From Prorocentrum cordatum (lineage: Eukaryota > Sar > Dinophyceae > Prorocentrales > Prorocentraceae), in NCBI GenBank assembly GCA_963575745.1, contig CAUYUJ010018894.1, positions 127,501-191,500 of the forward strand: a DNA stretch of 64,000 nucleotides, written 5' to 3'. The stretch's first letter is position 1. Each line of letters begins with the position of its first letter. Positions 55,044 to 64,000 of the stretch are shown one piece after another. The notes below the pieces were generated by a model, which ran no database searches, was not told the origin of the DNA, and saw only the letters and a program-made list of their open reading frames with translations. Both the position numbers and the translations under genes were made by a program.

Positions 55044-55191
55044 ACAAAAGACGCTACCCTGGAAAACCCGAGGGTTGGGGGAGAGCGCGGGGAGCGCTGC
55101 GCGTTGGGTAGGCACGCGCCCGCGGGGGGGGGCGAGCGGCGCACTCGTCGCTCGCCGCTCCCCGCGGGAGCGCGCGGGTGCAGCGACACCC
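55042..55191. repeat. Repeat B1 (150 bp)
   Basis: Inner copy of B, directly following A2. The A2-B1 junction CTCGCCCACAAAAGAC represents the joined ends of a circular element copy. Confidence 0.92.
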
Positions 55192-55269
55192 AAGGCCCTT
55201 GCTGCACCTGCGCGCGAGGAAAACCCAACGCTGTTCTCGCCGAAGGTGTTCTATAGGCTCACAGCCACC

Positions 55270-56700
55270 TCAGTCCTTGTCTTCGTCGCTGGACGAAGCG
55301 CCGCCGTGCGCTTCCCTGACGGCGCTGTCCTCAAGCGCATCCCTGTCTAAATATGACAGGAAGGCGGCGGACCGCCAATCTCCGGCGCGAAGGATGTCGG
55401 CCAGCCGCGAGCCACGCACCGCCATGTCTTGGGCGTGGCCCCGACGAAAATCGTGGGTGCGATAGGCATCGTGCCGCGGCACCCCGAGCTCTTGCAGGGC
55501 CGCTCTCAACGCCGATAGGACAGCGTCCGGGCGGAAACCCGCAAAAGGCTGCTGGGCCGCGCTGTCGGCGCAGAATTTCCCCAGCGCGTGCACGGGGCAC
55601 GTTGATGGACAGCGCGCGCACCAGCACGTGCGCGTCATCGTGAGCGGCGTGGCGCGATTCTTGCGCCAAAGCAACGTCAGCGAGATCGAGCCGTCATGCA
55701 GGCGTAGGCAGCTCTTCGGCTCGACCGCCCGCGGCGGATCGCCGTCCCGAGCGACGTGCATCGGCAGTGCTTCCGACGGCAATCGCAACAGGAATATGTA
55801 CGCCGTCAAGAAAAGCATCTGCAGCTCGCGCCCCGATTGGTGGCGTTCGAGATGCTTCAGTAATCTGGCGAGGAGCGCCTCCCGAATAAACATCTTGGGC
55901 CTGGCCTGCCAAGTGTTTCGCGCTTGCACCGCGCGAGCCGCGCGCTCGACTGCCGGGTCGCTCAGCGCGTCCAGCGGGACGCGCAACAGGATGCAGACTA
56001 ATCTGACGTGCGAAATATAGTTGTCGAATGTTCCTTTACAACGGAAGCATGTGCTCCACAATGCAAGGCCCTCGGGCGACGGCGGAATCACTTCCCCCGC
56101 GTCGCAGCCGAGCACGGTCATGGCGAAAGTCGCCCAGCAGCGGAAGGCGCTGACTACGCTGGGCCACGTTTTCGGGCAGCTGCCCAGAATCGCGGCGACC
56201 CGAGCCGAATTCGACCATTCGCTGAAGCTTCGCTGGGCGAGGCCCTGCCGCAGGGCCTCGACTTCACGGCGGGGGCCCGCGCGCGGCTCGATGGTGCACT
56301 GGCGCGCTATGCTGACGGCCAGCTCAAGGTCCCGCACAGCACCGCAAGCCGCCGAAAGCTCATCGCACTTGGCAGCTCGCCGCCTGGCAGGGCGACTGCG
56401 GCTGCGGCACTCGCGCTGATGCACGTCGGGTGCAGGCGGAGGTTCGTCCTTTGCGCCGCGCACGACGGCAGATGGCTTCTTCGCTTCGTTAATTAACTCT
56501 GACAGCGCTACGCGCAGGGCGTCAGGGCTGACGCCTCGTTCCCCTTCTGCGGCAGACACCGGTTCGAACCAATCGACGCGCGCTAGCTGCAGATCTCTGA
56601 GATGCGTTATGTCCTGGCGCCGCAGCAACTCGATCAACGCAAAGGTAACCATGGGTGAAAGCTCTGGCAGGACGCCGCGGACCTCATGAAACAACGTCAT
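55270..56700 (-). CDS. Tyrosine recombinase (integrase) of the retrotransposon
   Basis: 476 codons, minus strand, ATG at 56700 only three bases after the RT/RNase H stop codon (TAAGCCATG), so translation may be coupled. The C-terminal catalytic core shows the family residues: Arg in FLLRLPSEALP, HDFRRGHAQDMA (H-x-x-R), GDWRS (the His/Trp position) and the probable tyrosine in AFLSYLD, close to the C terminus. An N-terminal SAM-like core-binding region is plausible (CFRCKGTFDNYISHVRLVC). Such enzymes integrate the circular cDNA by site-specific strand exchange, in place of a DDE integrase. The frame is intact. The C-terminal end is acidic (SSSDEDKD). Confidence 0.88.
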   Translation of the reverse strand: MTLFHEVRGVLPELSPMVTFALIELLRRQDITHLRDLQLARVDWFEPVSAAEGERGVSPDALRVALSELINEAKKPSAVVRGAKDEPPPAPDVHQRECRSRSRPARRRAAKCDELSAACGAVRDLELAVSIARQCTIEPRAGPRREVEALRQGLAQRSFSEWSNSARVAAILGSCPKTWPSVVSAFRCWATFAMTVLGCDAGEVIPPSPEGLALWSTCFRCKGTFDNYISHVRLVCILLRVPLDALSDPAVERAARAVQARNTWQARPKMFIREALLARLLKHLERHQSGRELQMLFLTAYIFLLRLPSEALPMHVARDGDPPRAVEPKSCLRLHDGSISLTLLWRKNRATPLTMTRTCWCARCPSTCPVHALGKFCADSAAQQPFAGFRPDAVLSALRAALQELGVPRHDAYRTHDFRRGHAQDMAVRGSRLADILRAGDWRSAAFLSYLDRDALEDSAVREAHGGASSSDEDKD

Positions 56701-56703
56701 GGC

Positions 56704-59320
56704 TTATCGCTCGACTGAGCGCCCGTCGCTGGCTGCGCTGGGACCGCGCGCTGACGCATAGGACAACCGACCAGGGGCCCATCGATGGGGCCGGTTAACG
56801 ACGCAGCTTCCACTGTCGGCTTCTGGCAACAACTCGCGCGGGCCGCCCTCGCAAGGCACGCGCGAGGCATGGCTCGCAACGGGCTCGACGCGGGACAGCG
56901 GCTCACTCGCCTTCGTTGCTTCGTGCCGCCTTCGATGCGCAACGGCGCTCGCGGGGCGCGACGACGCGCGACGGCGCGCTCCCGCCGGCAGAGCGCGGGC
57001 CAGAAACGTCTCCGGTGCGAAGAACTCAGCCGCGCGTAAGCGCGGCGTCACGAAGTTCGCCCCAAGAACACGTAGCAACTCGTACTCCTCCCGCGACGGA
57101 AGGTCGGCGATGTTCTCTGCTGATGGGACCCGCGCAAACCACGGCGAACACCGGGTGCGTGCGATGAGGAACCACATGGCGTGAATGATGCGGGAGTGGT
57201 CCCAAGCGGAAGCGCGACCGCTCCGCACTGCCCCTTCTGCGCCCACATTGTCGGACCAAATCACCACTCGGCGGTCCGCCAGCAGTTCACTAAAGGTAGC
57301 TAATCCCAGCGCTATAGCGAGCAGTTCTAACGCCATAATCTGAGAGTCCCGGCGCGGCGCCAAGTCCTCCAGCAGCTCCTGGTCTGGAGGGGCGTCGGAC
57401 CAGAAGGCGCGACCATCGACGAACAGCACGGCGGCGAGCCGTGGATCGGACCCGCCCCTTGCGTCAGCGAACAAGTGCACTTCTTGCCGTTCCAGCTGCG
57501 CCCACGGCTTGGACTGATGGATGCCGAGGGCCAGCACCTCCGCCCACCATGACAGCGCCAAGTTGAGCGGGGCGCGAACGACACCCCGTCGCGCATTCTG
57601 CTGCGCGAACAGGGGCTGCAACATCGCACGCCCTAGCCGCTCGAAGCAATGTTGACCTGCCCAGCTGAGAGCGCCGGCCAGCTTGCTGGCTTGGCCGGCA
57701 CATAGTGTCCCGCAGTCGAGCGCTTGCTTGATCAAGAAAAGCCACTTGCGCACCTTCTTGGGCGCGGGAAACAAGTTGATCCCGCTGAGAGAAAAGGACA
57801 CATGCAGGCCCAAAATCTCCAGCTCGTCGCCACATTCCAGCTTCTTATCGGAAACCGCTCCTGGACCTAGGAGCAGGCGCACTAGTCTGGCCAGCGATGC
57901 CATGGTATGCTCTTTAGTTGCGGGTGCGCACGGCCCAAAGAAATCGTCCACGTATCGGAGGGTGGGAATCTTTAAGAGCTTGCGGGCGAGGTGCGCCAAG
58001 GCAGCTCCGACTCGGTCCCACCCAAAGACGGCAGCCAGGGCGCCGAACATCAACGCCAGGTGACCAGTGACCCAAATGTCTCCGTCGTGCAAATACGTGC
58101 TGTAAGCTGCCCACCTGTGGCAAGGCCGACATCGACACCGCAAACGCCGGGTTCCTCTGGAACCCCGACACGAGCCCCCAGGTCGATGCTTTTAACGGGG
58201 GGGGGCACCCGGAAATCCCGAGCCTGTGTTCAGGAGCGATAGGCACACGCCGGTAAGCGGAGTCGATGTCAGCCTTAAACAGTGCCGGTGCGTGCCCGCG
58301 CAGACCGTGATAGCAGCGCAGGGCGTCCACCAAAACGTCAGCCCCGTCCAGCAACAACCTCTCGGCGGGCTGGCACGCCGAGTTGATGCCCCCTCTCGAT
58401 TCATCGTCTACTACGCGAACCTTGGGCGCGCCATCCGGCTTGACGCCCTGCACAATGGAGAAACGCGGGGACAGACGCACCCTGCCCAAGTCCGCCTTGG
58501 CCAGCACAACCGGAGCGGTCATCCGCGACAGAGACGCATCGGCGAGCGCGCCCTCGTGGATCGCAGACGAGTTCACGTCCTCTCGCAAGGAAGACAAAAT
58601 GGCTCTATTGTGCACGGGGGAGGAGGTCAGCAACTCCTCGGACGACGTGGGCTCCGGGAATTTCTTTGCGGGCCCTCTGCCCGCATGGGGCAGCTTTCCG
58701 AGCAAAGGCGCGCCGTAGCGGAACAGATCAGCCGCGGCCGTGTCATCGTAGCTCGTCATGTCGAGCAGAGCAGCTAAAAGCGGCCCATTCACGTCGGCGG
58801 ACACGGCGCGCGTCGCGTCGTCAGCGCCGGCGAACCATTGCTCGACGGCCCCGTCACGTCGTAACGCTTGTCCCCACGCTTCCAGGCGTGATAGCATATT
58901 GTCGCGCAGACGCATAACCTCTACGCTGTCTCTGGACGCTTCCCACTCTATGGCGCAGCGAACGTCTTCCTCAATCCCGCGCGATGGCGCGATGTGAAAT
59001 CCGTCCTTCATTGCACAGTTGATAAATTCTATCTTCTGCACGTCGCCAGCGTCAAGCTCTCCTACAACGCGACTGATTTTTTTTAAAAAAAACGCGCGCG
59101 CGCGGGAGCAAAGACGGATACGCGATGGGGCCTTTCGACAAATGGGCTTGCACCCCGCCCACCGCGGGAGCGCCCGCGCCGGCAACTTCTTCCAGTGAAA
59201 CAACCGGTGTAGGCTGCGCCCCGCGCGTCCACACCGAATTGGTAGCCTGCGCAAGCGCGACGCCACCGCGCGCGACATACATGTAGGTGCGCCGCGCTTC
59301 CAGCCTCCTGTCCGCGGCAT
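56704..59320 (-). pseudogene. Reverse transcriptase - RNase H polyprotein of the retrotransposon, one frameshift
   Basis: First frame, 59320-57914: FSIVQGVKPDGAPKVRVVDD, then motif A ALFKADIDSAYRRVPI (58285-58236). The frame shifts near 58130 into the 58143-56704 ORF: HLALMFGALAAVFGW (motif B-like), LRYVDDFFG (motif C, 57961-57935, YVDD intact), LEILGLHVSFS, then the thumb and connection. RNase H: EVHLFADARGG (about 57485-57455), QIMALELLAIALG, VVIWSDNVGAEGAV (about 57275), ENIADLPSREEYELLR near its end. The sequence style (RYVDDFF, LGxxxS) is that of DIRS-order elements rather than LTR elements or LINEs. Apart from the frameshift, all catalytic motifs are present. The true start is uncertain: about 100 Arg/Ala-rich residues precede the recognisable region. 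Confidence 0.85.
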
Positions 59321-59426
59321 GCTTCACATGTCACCGCTGGACTCTCAGCTGCGCCTGCGCGCCGTCCGGCTACCGCCGTCGCGCGCGCGCGCACCGACCC
59401 GCGCCTGCGCGGCGCAGGAACGTTGA

Positions 59427-60604
59427 TCAGCGCTCGTGATGCCTGGCTCTCTTGGCCCGCGGCTCCCCGTACTCGCCGCGGTCGTTCGGCGCCGCCGGGG
59501 GCGCAGGCGGGAACTTGCCCTTGCCGCCGCCCTTGGCGCCCTTGCCGCCGCCCTTGCCGGGTTTTCCGCCGCCCTTGGCACCCTTGCCCCCGCGGGGGGC
59601 TGAGCGCTCCTGACTTTCGCGATCGTACGCGGCCTCTGCCTCGCCCAAGAGAGTCACATCGATCGTTGCCACGACAGTTTCGATGTCGAGGGAATCATCA
59701 CCGGCGCGAGACCTCTCTGCCCAAGTGCGCCGGCAAATCTCATCGTATACGAGCCCCAGCGCGCCACTCCGATTAGCATTGGGCGCCTGCGCGGCCACCT
59801 GCCGCGCCGCGCGCGCATCGCACTCGCGCCGCTGGATCCGCAGAGCAACGGCGATAGGCGGGCCTTCATGACGTTCTGGCGGTGGCGAATCGTCGCAGCC
59901 AGCGTCATCTGCTCCGTGCAGACGCAAGCGATGGCGTACCTACGCGCTCGGACGACGCCGTTGCTCTTGGGTGCGCGCCCCGCGCGCAGACGCGTGCACC
60001 TGTCGAAGGCGGCATGCCATTGCGTGAAAGTGAGCGACTTCGCTTTGACTGGGTTCGCTACGCCGAGCGCGCGCGAAAGGTCGCGAAGATCCCGAGACAT
60101 GGGCGGGCCCTCATCAGCCTCCTCTTTCGCGCTCTTCGATTCTGCCCAGGACGGCAAGAACTTCTTCAGGTCAGCGAACACAAATGGCCGCTTGATGCCG
60201 CGACGCTGCAGCCGCTTCACGTCCGTCTCGAGGGCGTCGACCGCCGCGGACCGCGGCCAAAACGCCTGGCCCACATCCTTCAGAGCGCCTCCTTGCAACT
60301 TCGCCTGAATGTCCACGTGGCACATCGGCTCAGGTGCTGACCCGCTCCCGGCCGCGCTGCCTGCGCTGGCCGGATCAGCCGCGCGCTGTTCCTCCGCTGT
60401 CAGAGACTTCGCGGCAGCCATCACTCTGGCTAAGAAGGAGCGCTTACCCGCGGACGGGTTGCCCTGCAGTGCGCCGGGATCTGCAAACGCAAGATCACGC
60501 ACTGACTCCAACTCATTGTCCTGCGCGCGAGGCACTGGCGCGTCGTGGCGGCATTCGCAGCCGCTCGCGGCGCCTGGCATAGGGCTGCGCACTGCCGAAG
60601 CCAC
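59427..60604 (-). pseudogene. gag-like ORF of the retrotransposon, one frameshift
   Basis: First frame from 60604: an acidic/Ala-rich N-terminus, then VDIQAKLQGGALKDVGQAFW, KRPFVFADLKKFLPSW, KSLTFTQWHAAFDRCTRL and YAIACVCTEQMTLAATIRHR (to about 59890). It continues in a second frame (ORF 59927-59427) with LGLVYDEICRRTWAERSRAG, DIETVVATIDVTLLGEAEAAYD and a Gly/Lys repeat tail of GGKGAKGGGKPGKGGGK type. Position before RT, helical content and a basic Gly/Lys tail suited to binding RNA suggest a gag-like structural protein. No zinc knuckle is present. Confidence 0.62.
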
Positions 60605-60825
60605 TCGGCGCCGCGGCTTGTATCATCATGGGCCGCAAGAAAATCAGCCAGGCTCATGGAAAGCGTGGGCGTTGCAGCGCACATCGCTGGTGCGGCCGCG
60701 GCGCGCCCAACGGCGTATGCGGCTCGCGTCTTCTGCCTGCGCGCACTGCTGGCTCCGTCGCGTAACAACGATCATTGCGCGCGTCTCCTGACGAATGTCA
60801 ACATGCTGGGCGGCGGAAACCGGTC
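60605..60825. other. Leader between minisatellite and gag-like ORF
   Basis: No ORF or motif recognised. Part of the element's 5' region. Confidence 0.4.
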
Positions 60826-61520
60826 GCATTGACGCGGTAATATTGGCGTGGTCGCACTGACACGGTCGCGCTGACACGGTCGCAATGACGCATTCGCTTT
60901 TACACATTCGCATTGATACGGTCGCGGCGAGACGGACGCGTTGACATGGTCGCAACGGCACGGTCCCCTTGACACGCCCCACAAGACACGGACGCAGTGA
61001 CGCGGAGAAATTGGCACGGTCGCAACGACACGGCGTAATTGACGCGTTGCGTTGACGCAATCGAAAAGACGCGGTCGCATTGACACGGCCTTACAGACGC
61101 GGTCGCATTGACGCGATCTTACTGGCGCGGTCGCGTCGACACGGCCCAGGCACGGTCGCATTGACACGGCCGCATCAACACGGTCACATTGACGCGGTCA
61201 TACTGGCACGGTCGCATTGACACGGCCATAGCACGGTCGCATTGACACGGCTTTATCGACACGGTCGCACTGACACGGTCGTATTGGCACGGTCGCATTG
61301 ACACGGCCCAGGCACGGTCACATTGACACGGCCTTATTGACCCGGTCTCACTGACACGGTCGTATTGGCACGGTCGCATTGACACGGCCATAGCACGGTC
61401 GCATTGACACGGCTTTATCGACACGGTCGCACTGACACGGTCGTATTGGCACGGTCGCATTGACACGGCCCAGGCACGGTCGCATTGACACGGCCTCATT
61501 GACACGGTCATACTGACACG
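60826..61520. repeat. 14-bp minisatellite inside the retrotransposon's 5' region
   Basis: Units ACGGTCGCATTGAC and close variants (ACGGTCGTATTGGC, ACGCGGTCATACTG). The phrase GGCCCAGGCACGGTC falls at about 61141, 61302 and 61464, and GCCATAGCACGG at 61225 and 61387, showing a higher-order period near 162 bp. Open minus-strand frames with repeated RPCQCDRA are repeat translations. Confidence 0.88.
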
Positions 61521-61527
61521 GTCATAC

Positions 61528-61867
61528 GGAAACAAAAGCCGCCACGGCGGCCCGCGACGCGCGCACCGAGGGCGCCAGCCTCGCGTTCGGCCGACAAGCG
61601 CCCTCGGGGCAGCGCGCGCGACGCGGGGGTATATTTACCCTCCCCCCACCGCAGGGAGACGTGGACAAAGAACACGAACAAGACGAGGAACACGAAGTCC
61701 ATGAAGACCTGAGGCGAGCCACCCCAAACGCACCCCCCAACCGACCCAACCCGCCCCACCACAGGCACCGCGGCGAACCGCGGCGCCAGCGGCGGGGCGG
61801 CAGGGGTAGAAGGTTCCCAGGTCCGCGTTTTTGTGACAACGAACAAAACTGCGTTGTGTTCTCGCCC
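61528..61867. repeat. Terminal repeat A1 (340 bp)
   Basis: Outer 5' end of the element (minus orientation), reading the same as 54704-55043. Ends CTCGCCC, directly followed by the host sequence CAAAATG. Confidence 0.92.
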
Positions 61868-62190
61868 CAAAATGTTTGTCGTGAGAGGGCTGCTAAGTAT
61901 ACGTTCTGGGATCCGCTGCCTGCCGTTCTCTTTGTCGTTGTGAAGCGGGTGCTTGGTCACGATCCCACATCAGTTCTTTTCTCGCAGGCGATGACACCGG
62001 AGCAGGGCGGGCGCGAGTACGAGCTTTCGGGTGTGATTGTGCATCTTCCAGGGGACGCCAAGCGTTTGTCCGCGCATAGAGGACATCACATGTCGGCGAC
62101 AGTCGGCATGAACGCTTTGACGGTGCGAGTGTGAACGGCATGTCGTGGAGGGAGTTTGCCAATTCGGAAGACTTGCAGCGCGGGGCGCAC
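61868..62190 (+). pseudogene. Ubiquitin-specific-protease-like region, C-terminal half
   Basis: Continues the region cut at 54515. In the rejoining frame it reads VCRERAAKYTFWDPLPAVLF and VVVKRV (61874-61957), matching the LPxVLxxxLKR block of USPs, then YELSGVIVHLPG (62020-62055) and GHHMSAT (about 62081-62101), the His box (GHYxA), followed one frame over by NGMSWREFANSEDL (about 62132-62173), the W..F.D block. Cys box, SLxDLL, LPxVL and His box thus occur in the right order across the two halves. A frameshift at about 62125 breaks it. Confidence 0.68.
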
Positions 62191-63496
62191 GCGTTCGCGC
62201 ACGCGCGTTCGGCAGGCGCTCGGCCCGACGAAGTCGGTCGCGCGGCAGGTTCTGGCAGGGGCGGCGGCGACGGCGGCGCCCCTTCCAGCGCCTCTGCCGC
62301 ACCGTCTGCGGCGCCGAGCGCGTCCGCTGGGCAGGCGGCATCGGGAGAGGGGCCCGCGGGCAAGCGGCGGCGGCGGTCGGGCGGCGACGGCCCCAGCGCC
62401 GGCGGTTCTGCTGCCGCGCTGGGCCAGTCGCAGCTGCCAGCACGCGGGGGCAAGAAGCGGGGGATGTCTCCGCAAGAGCTGGAAGCCGCGGGCGACGGAG
62501 ACGACGGCGCGGGCACTGGCGCGGGACCCGCGTCAGCTGACGAGGCGACTGCTGCCGCGGAGGCCGGCGGGGGAGCAGCGTCTGCGGATGAGGAGTGGCT
62601 TCGACACACGCCAGGCGTGATTGATTGCAATAAATGTTTGGCACGAGTCTGCGGGCCCGGGCCTTGGCGCGCAGTGACGGCGCGCGCCCGCGGAGGGGCG
62701 CGACGCGTTCTGCAACGGTCATTTTGGTCAGCAACAAAATAGCGGGTGGCACGGGCGCGTGGGCGGGCCCATTTCAGAGGCTAAGATGCAGGAGTTCCGC
62801 AAGGTCGCGCGCAGGGCCCCGCGCGTTGCGCCCGCGCCCGAAGCGAGTGGCGCGCCAGCGGCGCGGTCCGTCGTGGAACACTCGGCCAAGGATCCTGCCG
62901 GGGAGGCCGCGGCCGCTGCGTCGGCGGCTTCTGCGGGCTCAGCGCCGGCGAGAAGCGGCGAGCGCGCGGCGCGCGAACGGCCAGCTGGCGCGGGGGAAAT
63001 GGCCGCCGCCGCTGCCGATGAGCGCGCGAGGCAGGGGGGCCCTGAGAAGCGGCGGCAGCGCTTGGTGATCGCGGAGCATAATCGGCGGCAGGAGTTGCTC
63101 GGCAAGGTTCAAGGGGCGCGCCGCGCGCTCAATGAACCCCTGGAGGTAGGCATGAACCATTGGCCCGAACACAGATTGCGAGAGGCGTACGATCGCATGT
63201 TGCATATTTCGCGCAGCGGTGGGAAGGGCACGGAGCGCGGCGGCGGCGACGCGGCAACGGCGGCCGCGGCCGCAGGAGCGACCGCCGCGGGAACGCACGA
63301 ACTCGCTGCGGGTGTGTCGCCTGGCCAAAGCATTACCAGCGTGGAAGTCACGATTCGATCTGGCGGCGTCAATGCGCCGCAAGGCCTCCGCAGCGACCCG
63401 CGCTGGCACGTAGGGTTGAGGCTCGAGATGTACGTTGGCGGCGAACTATTCCAGGTCGGCGGGGGGCCATGGCGAGGCCTGCAATTCCCCCATTGA
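62191..63496 (+). pseudogene. C-terminal tail of the helicase-protease gene, unknown domain
   Basis: Frame 62131-62742 is Ala/Gly/Ser-rich with a basic patch (GKRRRRS) that could be a nuclear localisation signal. It ends with VIDCNKCLARVCGPGPW, a possible Cys-containing finger. A frame change leads to 62759-63496: GGPISEAKMQEFRKVARRAP, a helical region RQRLVIAEHNRRQELLGKV and EHRLREAYDRMLHISRSGGK, ending VGGELFQVGGGPWRGLQF. The CLAR...GGPI..AK..EF pairing recurs, as I recall, in other dinoflagellate mobile-element proteins, but I cannot name the domain. Probably the end of the same broken gene. Confidence 0.4.
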
Positions 63497-63579
63497 AACG
63501 CTGCGGACAAAGCTCAAAGAGCGGAGCGGCACAATTATGTGCGGGGACTCTTGGAGGAAAGGCATCGGCACCGCGCCGT

Positions 63580-63715
63580 CCTGGGCCATCTTGGGAGCCT
63601 CTTGGGGCCTCTTGGGGGTATCTTGGGTTTTTCTTGAAGGCCTCTTTGGGGCCTCTTGGGTCCTCTAGGGGCACTCTTGGGGCGCTCTTGGGGCCATGTC
63701 GGAAGAGATCTATCA
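63580..63715. repeat. CCTCTTGGGG short tandem repeat
   Basis: CTTGGGGCCTCTTGGGG and variants, spaced 10-17 bp, over about 130 bp. Confidence 0.75.
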
Positions 63716-63894
63716 AAGAAGGGGGGGTCGCATGTGAGCCCTGCCCCTCTAGGAGTGCCTCGAATCGCCACTTGGGCCCCCCAAGAAGCCAAAATCCTTC
63801 CAAAACCTGAGGAAGATTACGCTACCGAGAAACCCCACATACTTATTCTATGCCACGTGTGTTCACAACCCATGTCACATCTCGCTTCGCCATC
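63716..63894. other. Spacer, nothing recognised
   Basis: Ordinary-complexity sequence without a convincing frame. Confidence 0.4.
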
Positions 63895-64000
63895 CTGGCG
63901 AGAGACTGACCAGACCAGCCAGATCAGCCAGACCAGCCAGACGGACCAGACCAGCCAGATCATTCGTTCCAGCCATAACCAGCCAAAGTAATCAGACCAG
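63895..64000. repeat. CCAGA-type short tandem repeat at the right edge
   Basis: GACCAGACCAGCCAGATCAG and variants, continuing to the window end. Confidence 0.8.

Larger units (their letters stand above)
54516..61867 (-). mobile_element. Tyrosine-recombinase retrotransposon (DIRS order, PAT/Ngaro-type split direct repeats)
   Basis: 7.35 kb, coding on minus. In element orientation: A1 repeat (61867-61528), a 14-bp minisatellite (61520-60826), gag-like ORF (60604-59427), reverse transcriptase and RNase H (59320-56704), tyrosine recombinase (56700-55270), B1 repeat (55191-55042), A2 repeat (55043-54704), a 40-bp spacer, B2 repeat (54663-54514). A1=A2 (340 bp) and B1=B2 (150 bp) read as identical. 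A1 - ORFs - B1 - A2 - B2 is the split-direct-repeat plan of PAT and Ngaro-type elements. It interrupts the protease-like region, and flanking host sequence rejoins across it with no evident target duplication. The only coding defects I see are frameshifts in gag and RT. Confidence 0.88.

Noticed and set aside
53820-55193. 457-codon minus-strand ORF overlapping the protease region and element repeats
   Set aside because: Antisense shadow that crosses the element boundary and both terminal repeats.
60826-61520. Possible CRISPR array
   Set aside because: The 14-bp units are contiguous with no unique spacers, in a eukaryotic mobile-element context; the same objection applies to the other tandem arrays in the window.
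1-64000. Spliced-leader relics or spliceosomal introns
   Set aside because: I looked for the TTTTGGCTCAAG-type dinoflagellate leader core and for clear GT-AG joins restoring the broken frames, and found none I could support by eye. A systematic search would be needed.

Overview
The window looks like a stretch of a large, GC-rich eukaryotic nuclear genome. I judge it most consistent with a dinoflagellate. The support is: several LINE families of a type I associate with dinoflagellates, a cytosine-methyltransferase-like ORF behind one of them, a PIF1 helicase joined to a ubiquitin-protease-like region, very long GGA and CAC/CAG/GAC microsatellites, and no bacterial-style operons. The assignment is by recognition of protein families, not by a database search. 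I see no intact ordinary cellular gene, no tRNA or rRNA that I can support, and no CRISPR array.

Layout. 0-8.3 kb: a fragment of a reverse transcriptase (minus strand, running off the left edge), tandem repeats, CAG/CAC/GAC and GGA microsatellites, a decayed RING-like reading frame (4.5-5.7 kb) and a decayed LINE 3' end (minus, 7.1-7.8 kb) lying between two GGA tracts. 8.3-14.6 kb: a frameshifted LINE (minus, 9.2-13.1 kb) between two diverged direct repeats. 14.7-20.4 kb: two different retroelement remnants back to back, an RT/RNase H element on minus and an RT with a C-terminal restriction-like-endonuclease-type region on plus. 20.4-25.5 kb: a 2.2 kb CAC/GAC/CAG minisatellite, GC-rich sequence and a probable endonuclease fragment.

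25.5-35.0 kb is the best-preserved LINE: ORF1 (zinc ribbon, coiled coil), ORF2 with the order RNase H - AP-type endonuclease - reverse transcriptase - C2H2 fingers (three frameshifts), then a separate intact ORF resembling a C5 cytosine methyltransferase. It too lies between GGA tracts. 35-49 kb holds little coding sequence and many satellites: a 42-bp array, a ~125-bp array, a telomere-like tract running into a 1.3 kb heptanucleotide array, a ~90-bp array with a 268-bp higher-order period, and a ~170-bp satellite.

49.5-63.5 kb is a nested structure. A Helitron-like gene (Rep-helicase intermediate region, PIF1 helicase, then a ubiquitin-specific-protease-like region) is cut at position 54516 by a 7.35 kb tyrosine-recombinase retrotransposon on the minus strand (gag-like, RT, RNase H, tyrosine recombinase). 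That element has textbook split direct repeats (A1 - ORFs - B1 - A2 - B2). The protease region resumes on the other side at 61868. The whole window reads as a pile of mobile elements of different ages, the youngest being the tyrosine-recombinase element, whose repeats look identical.
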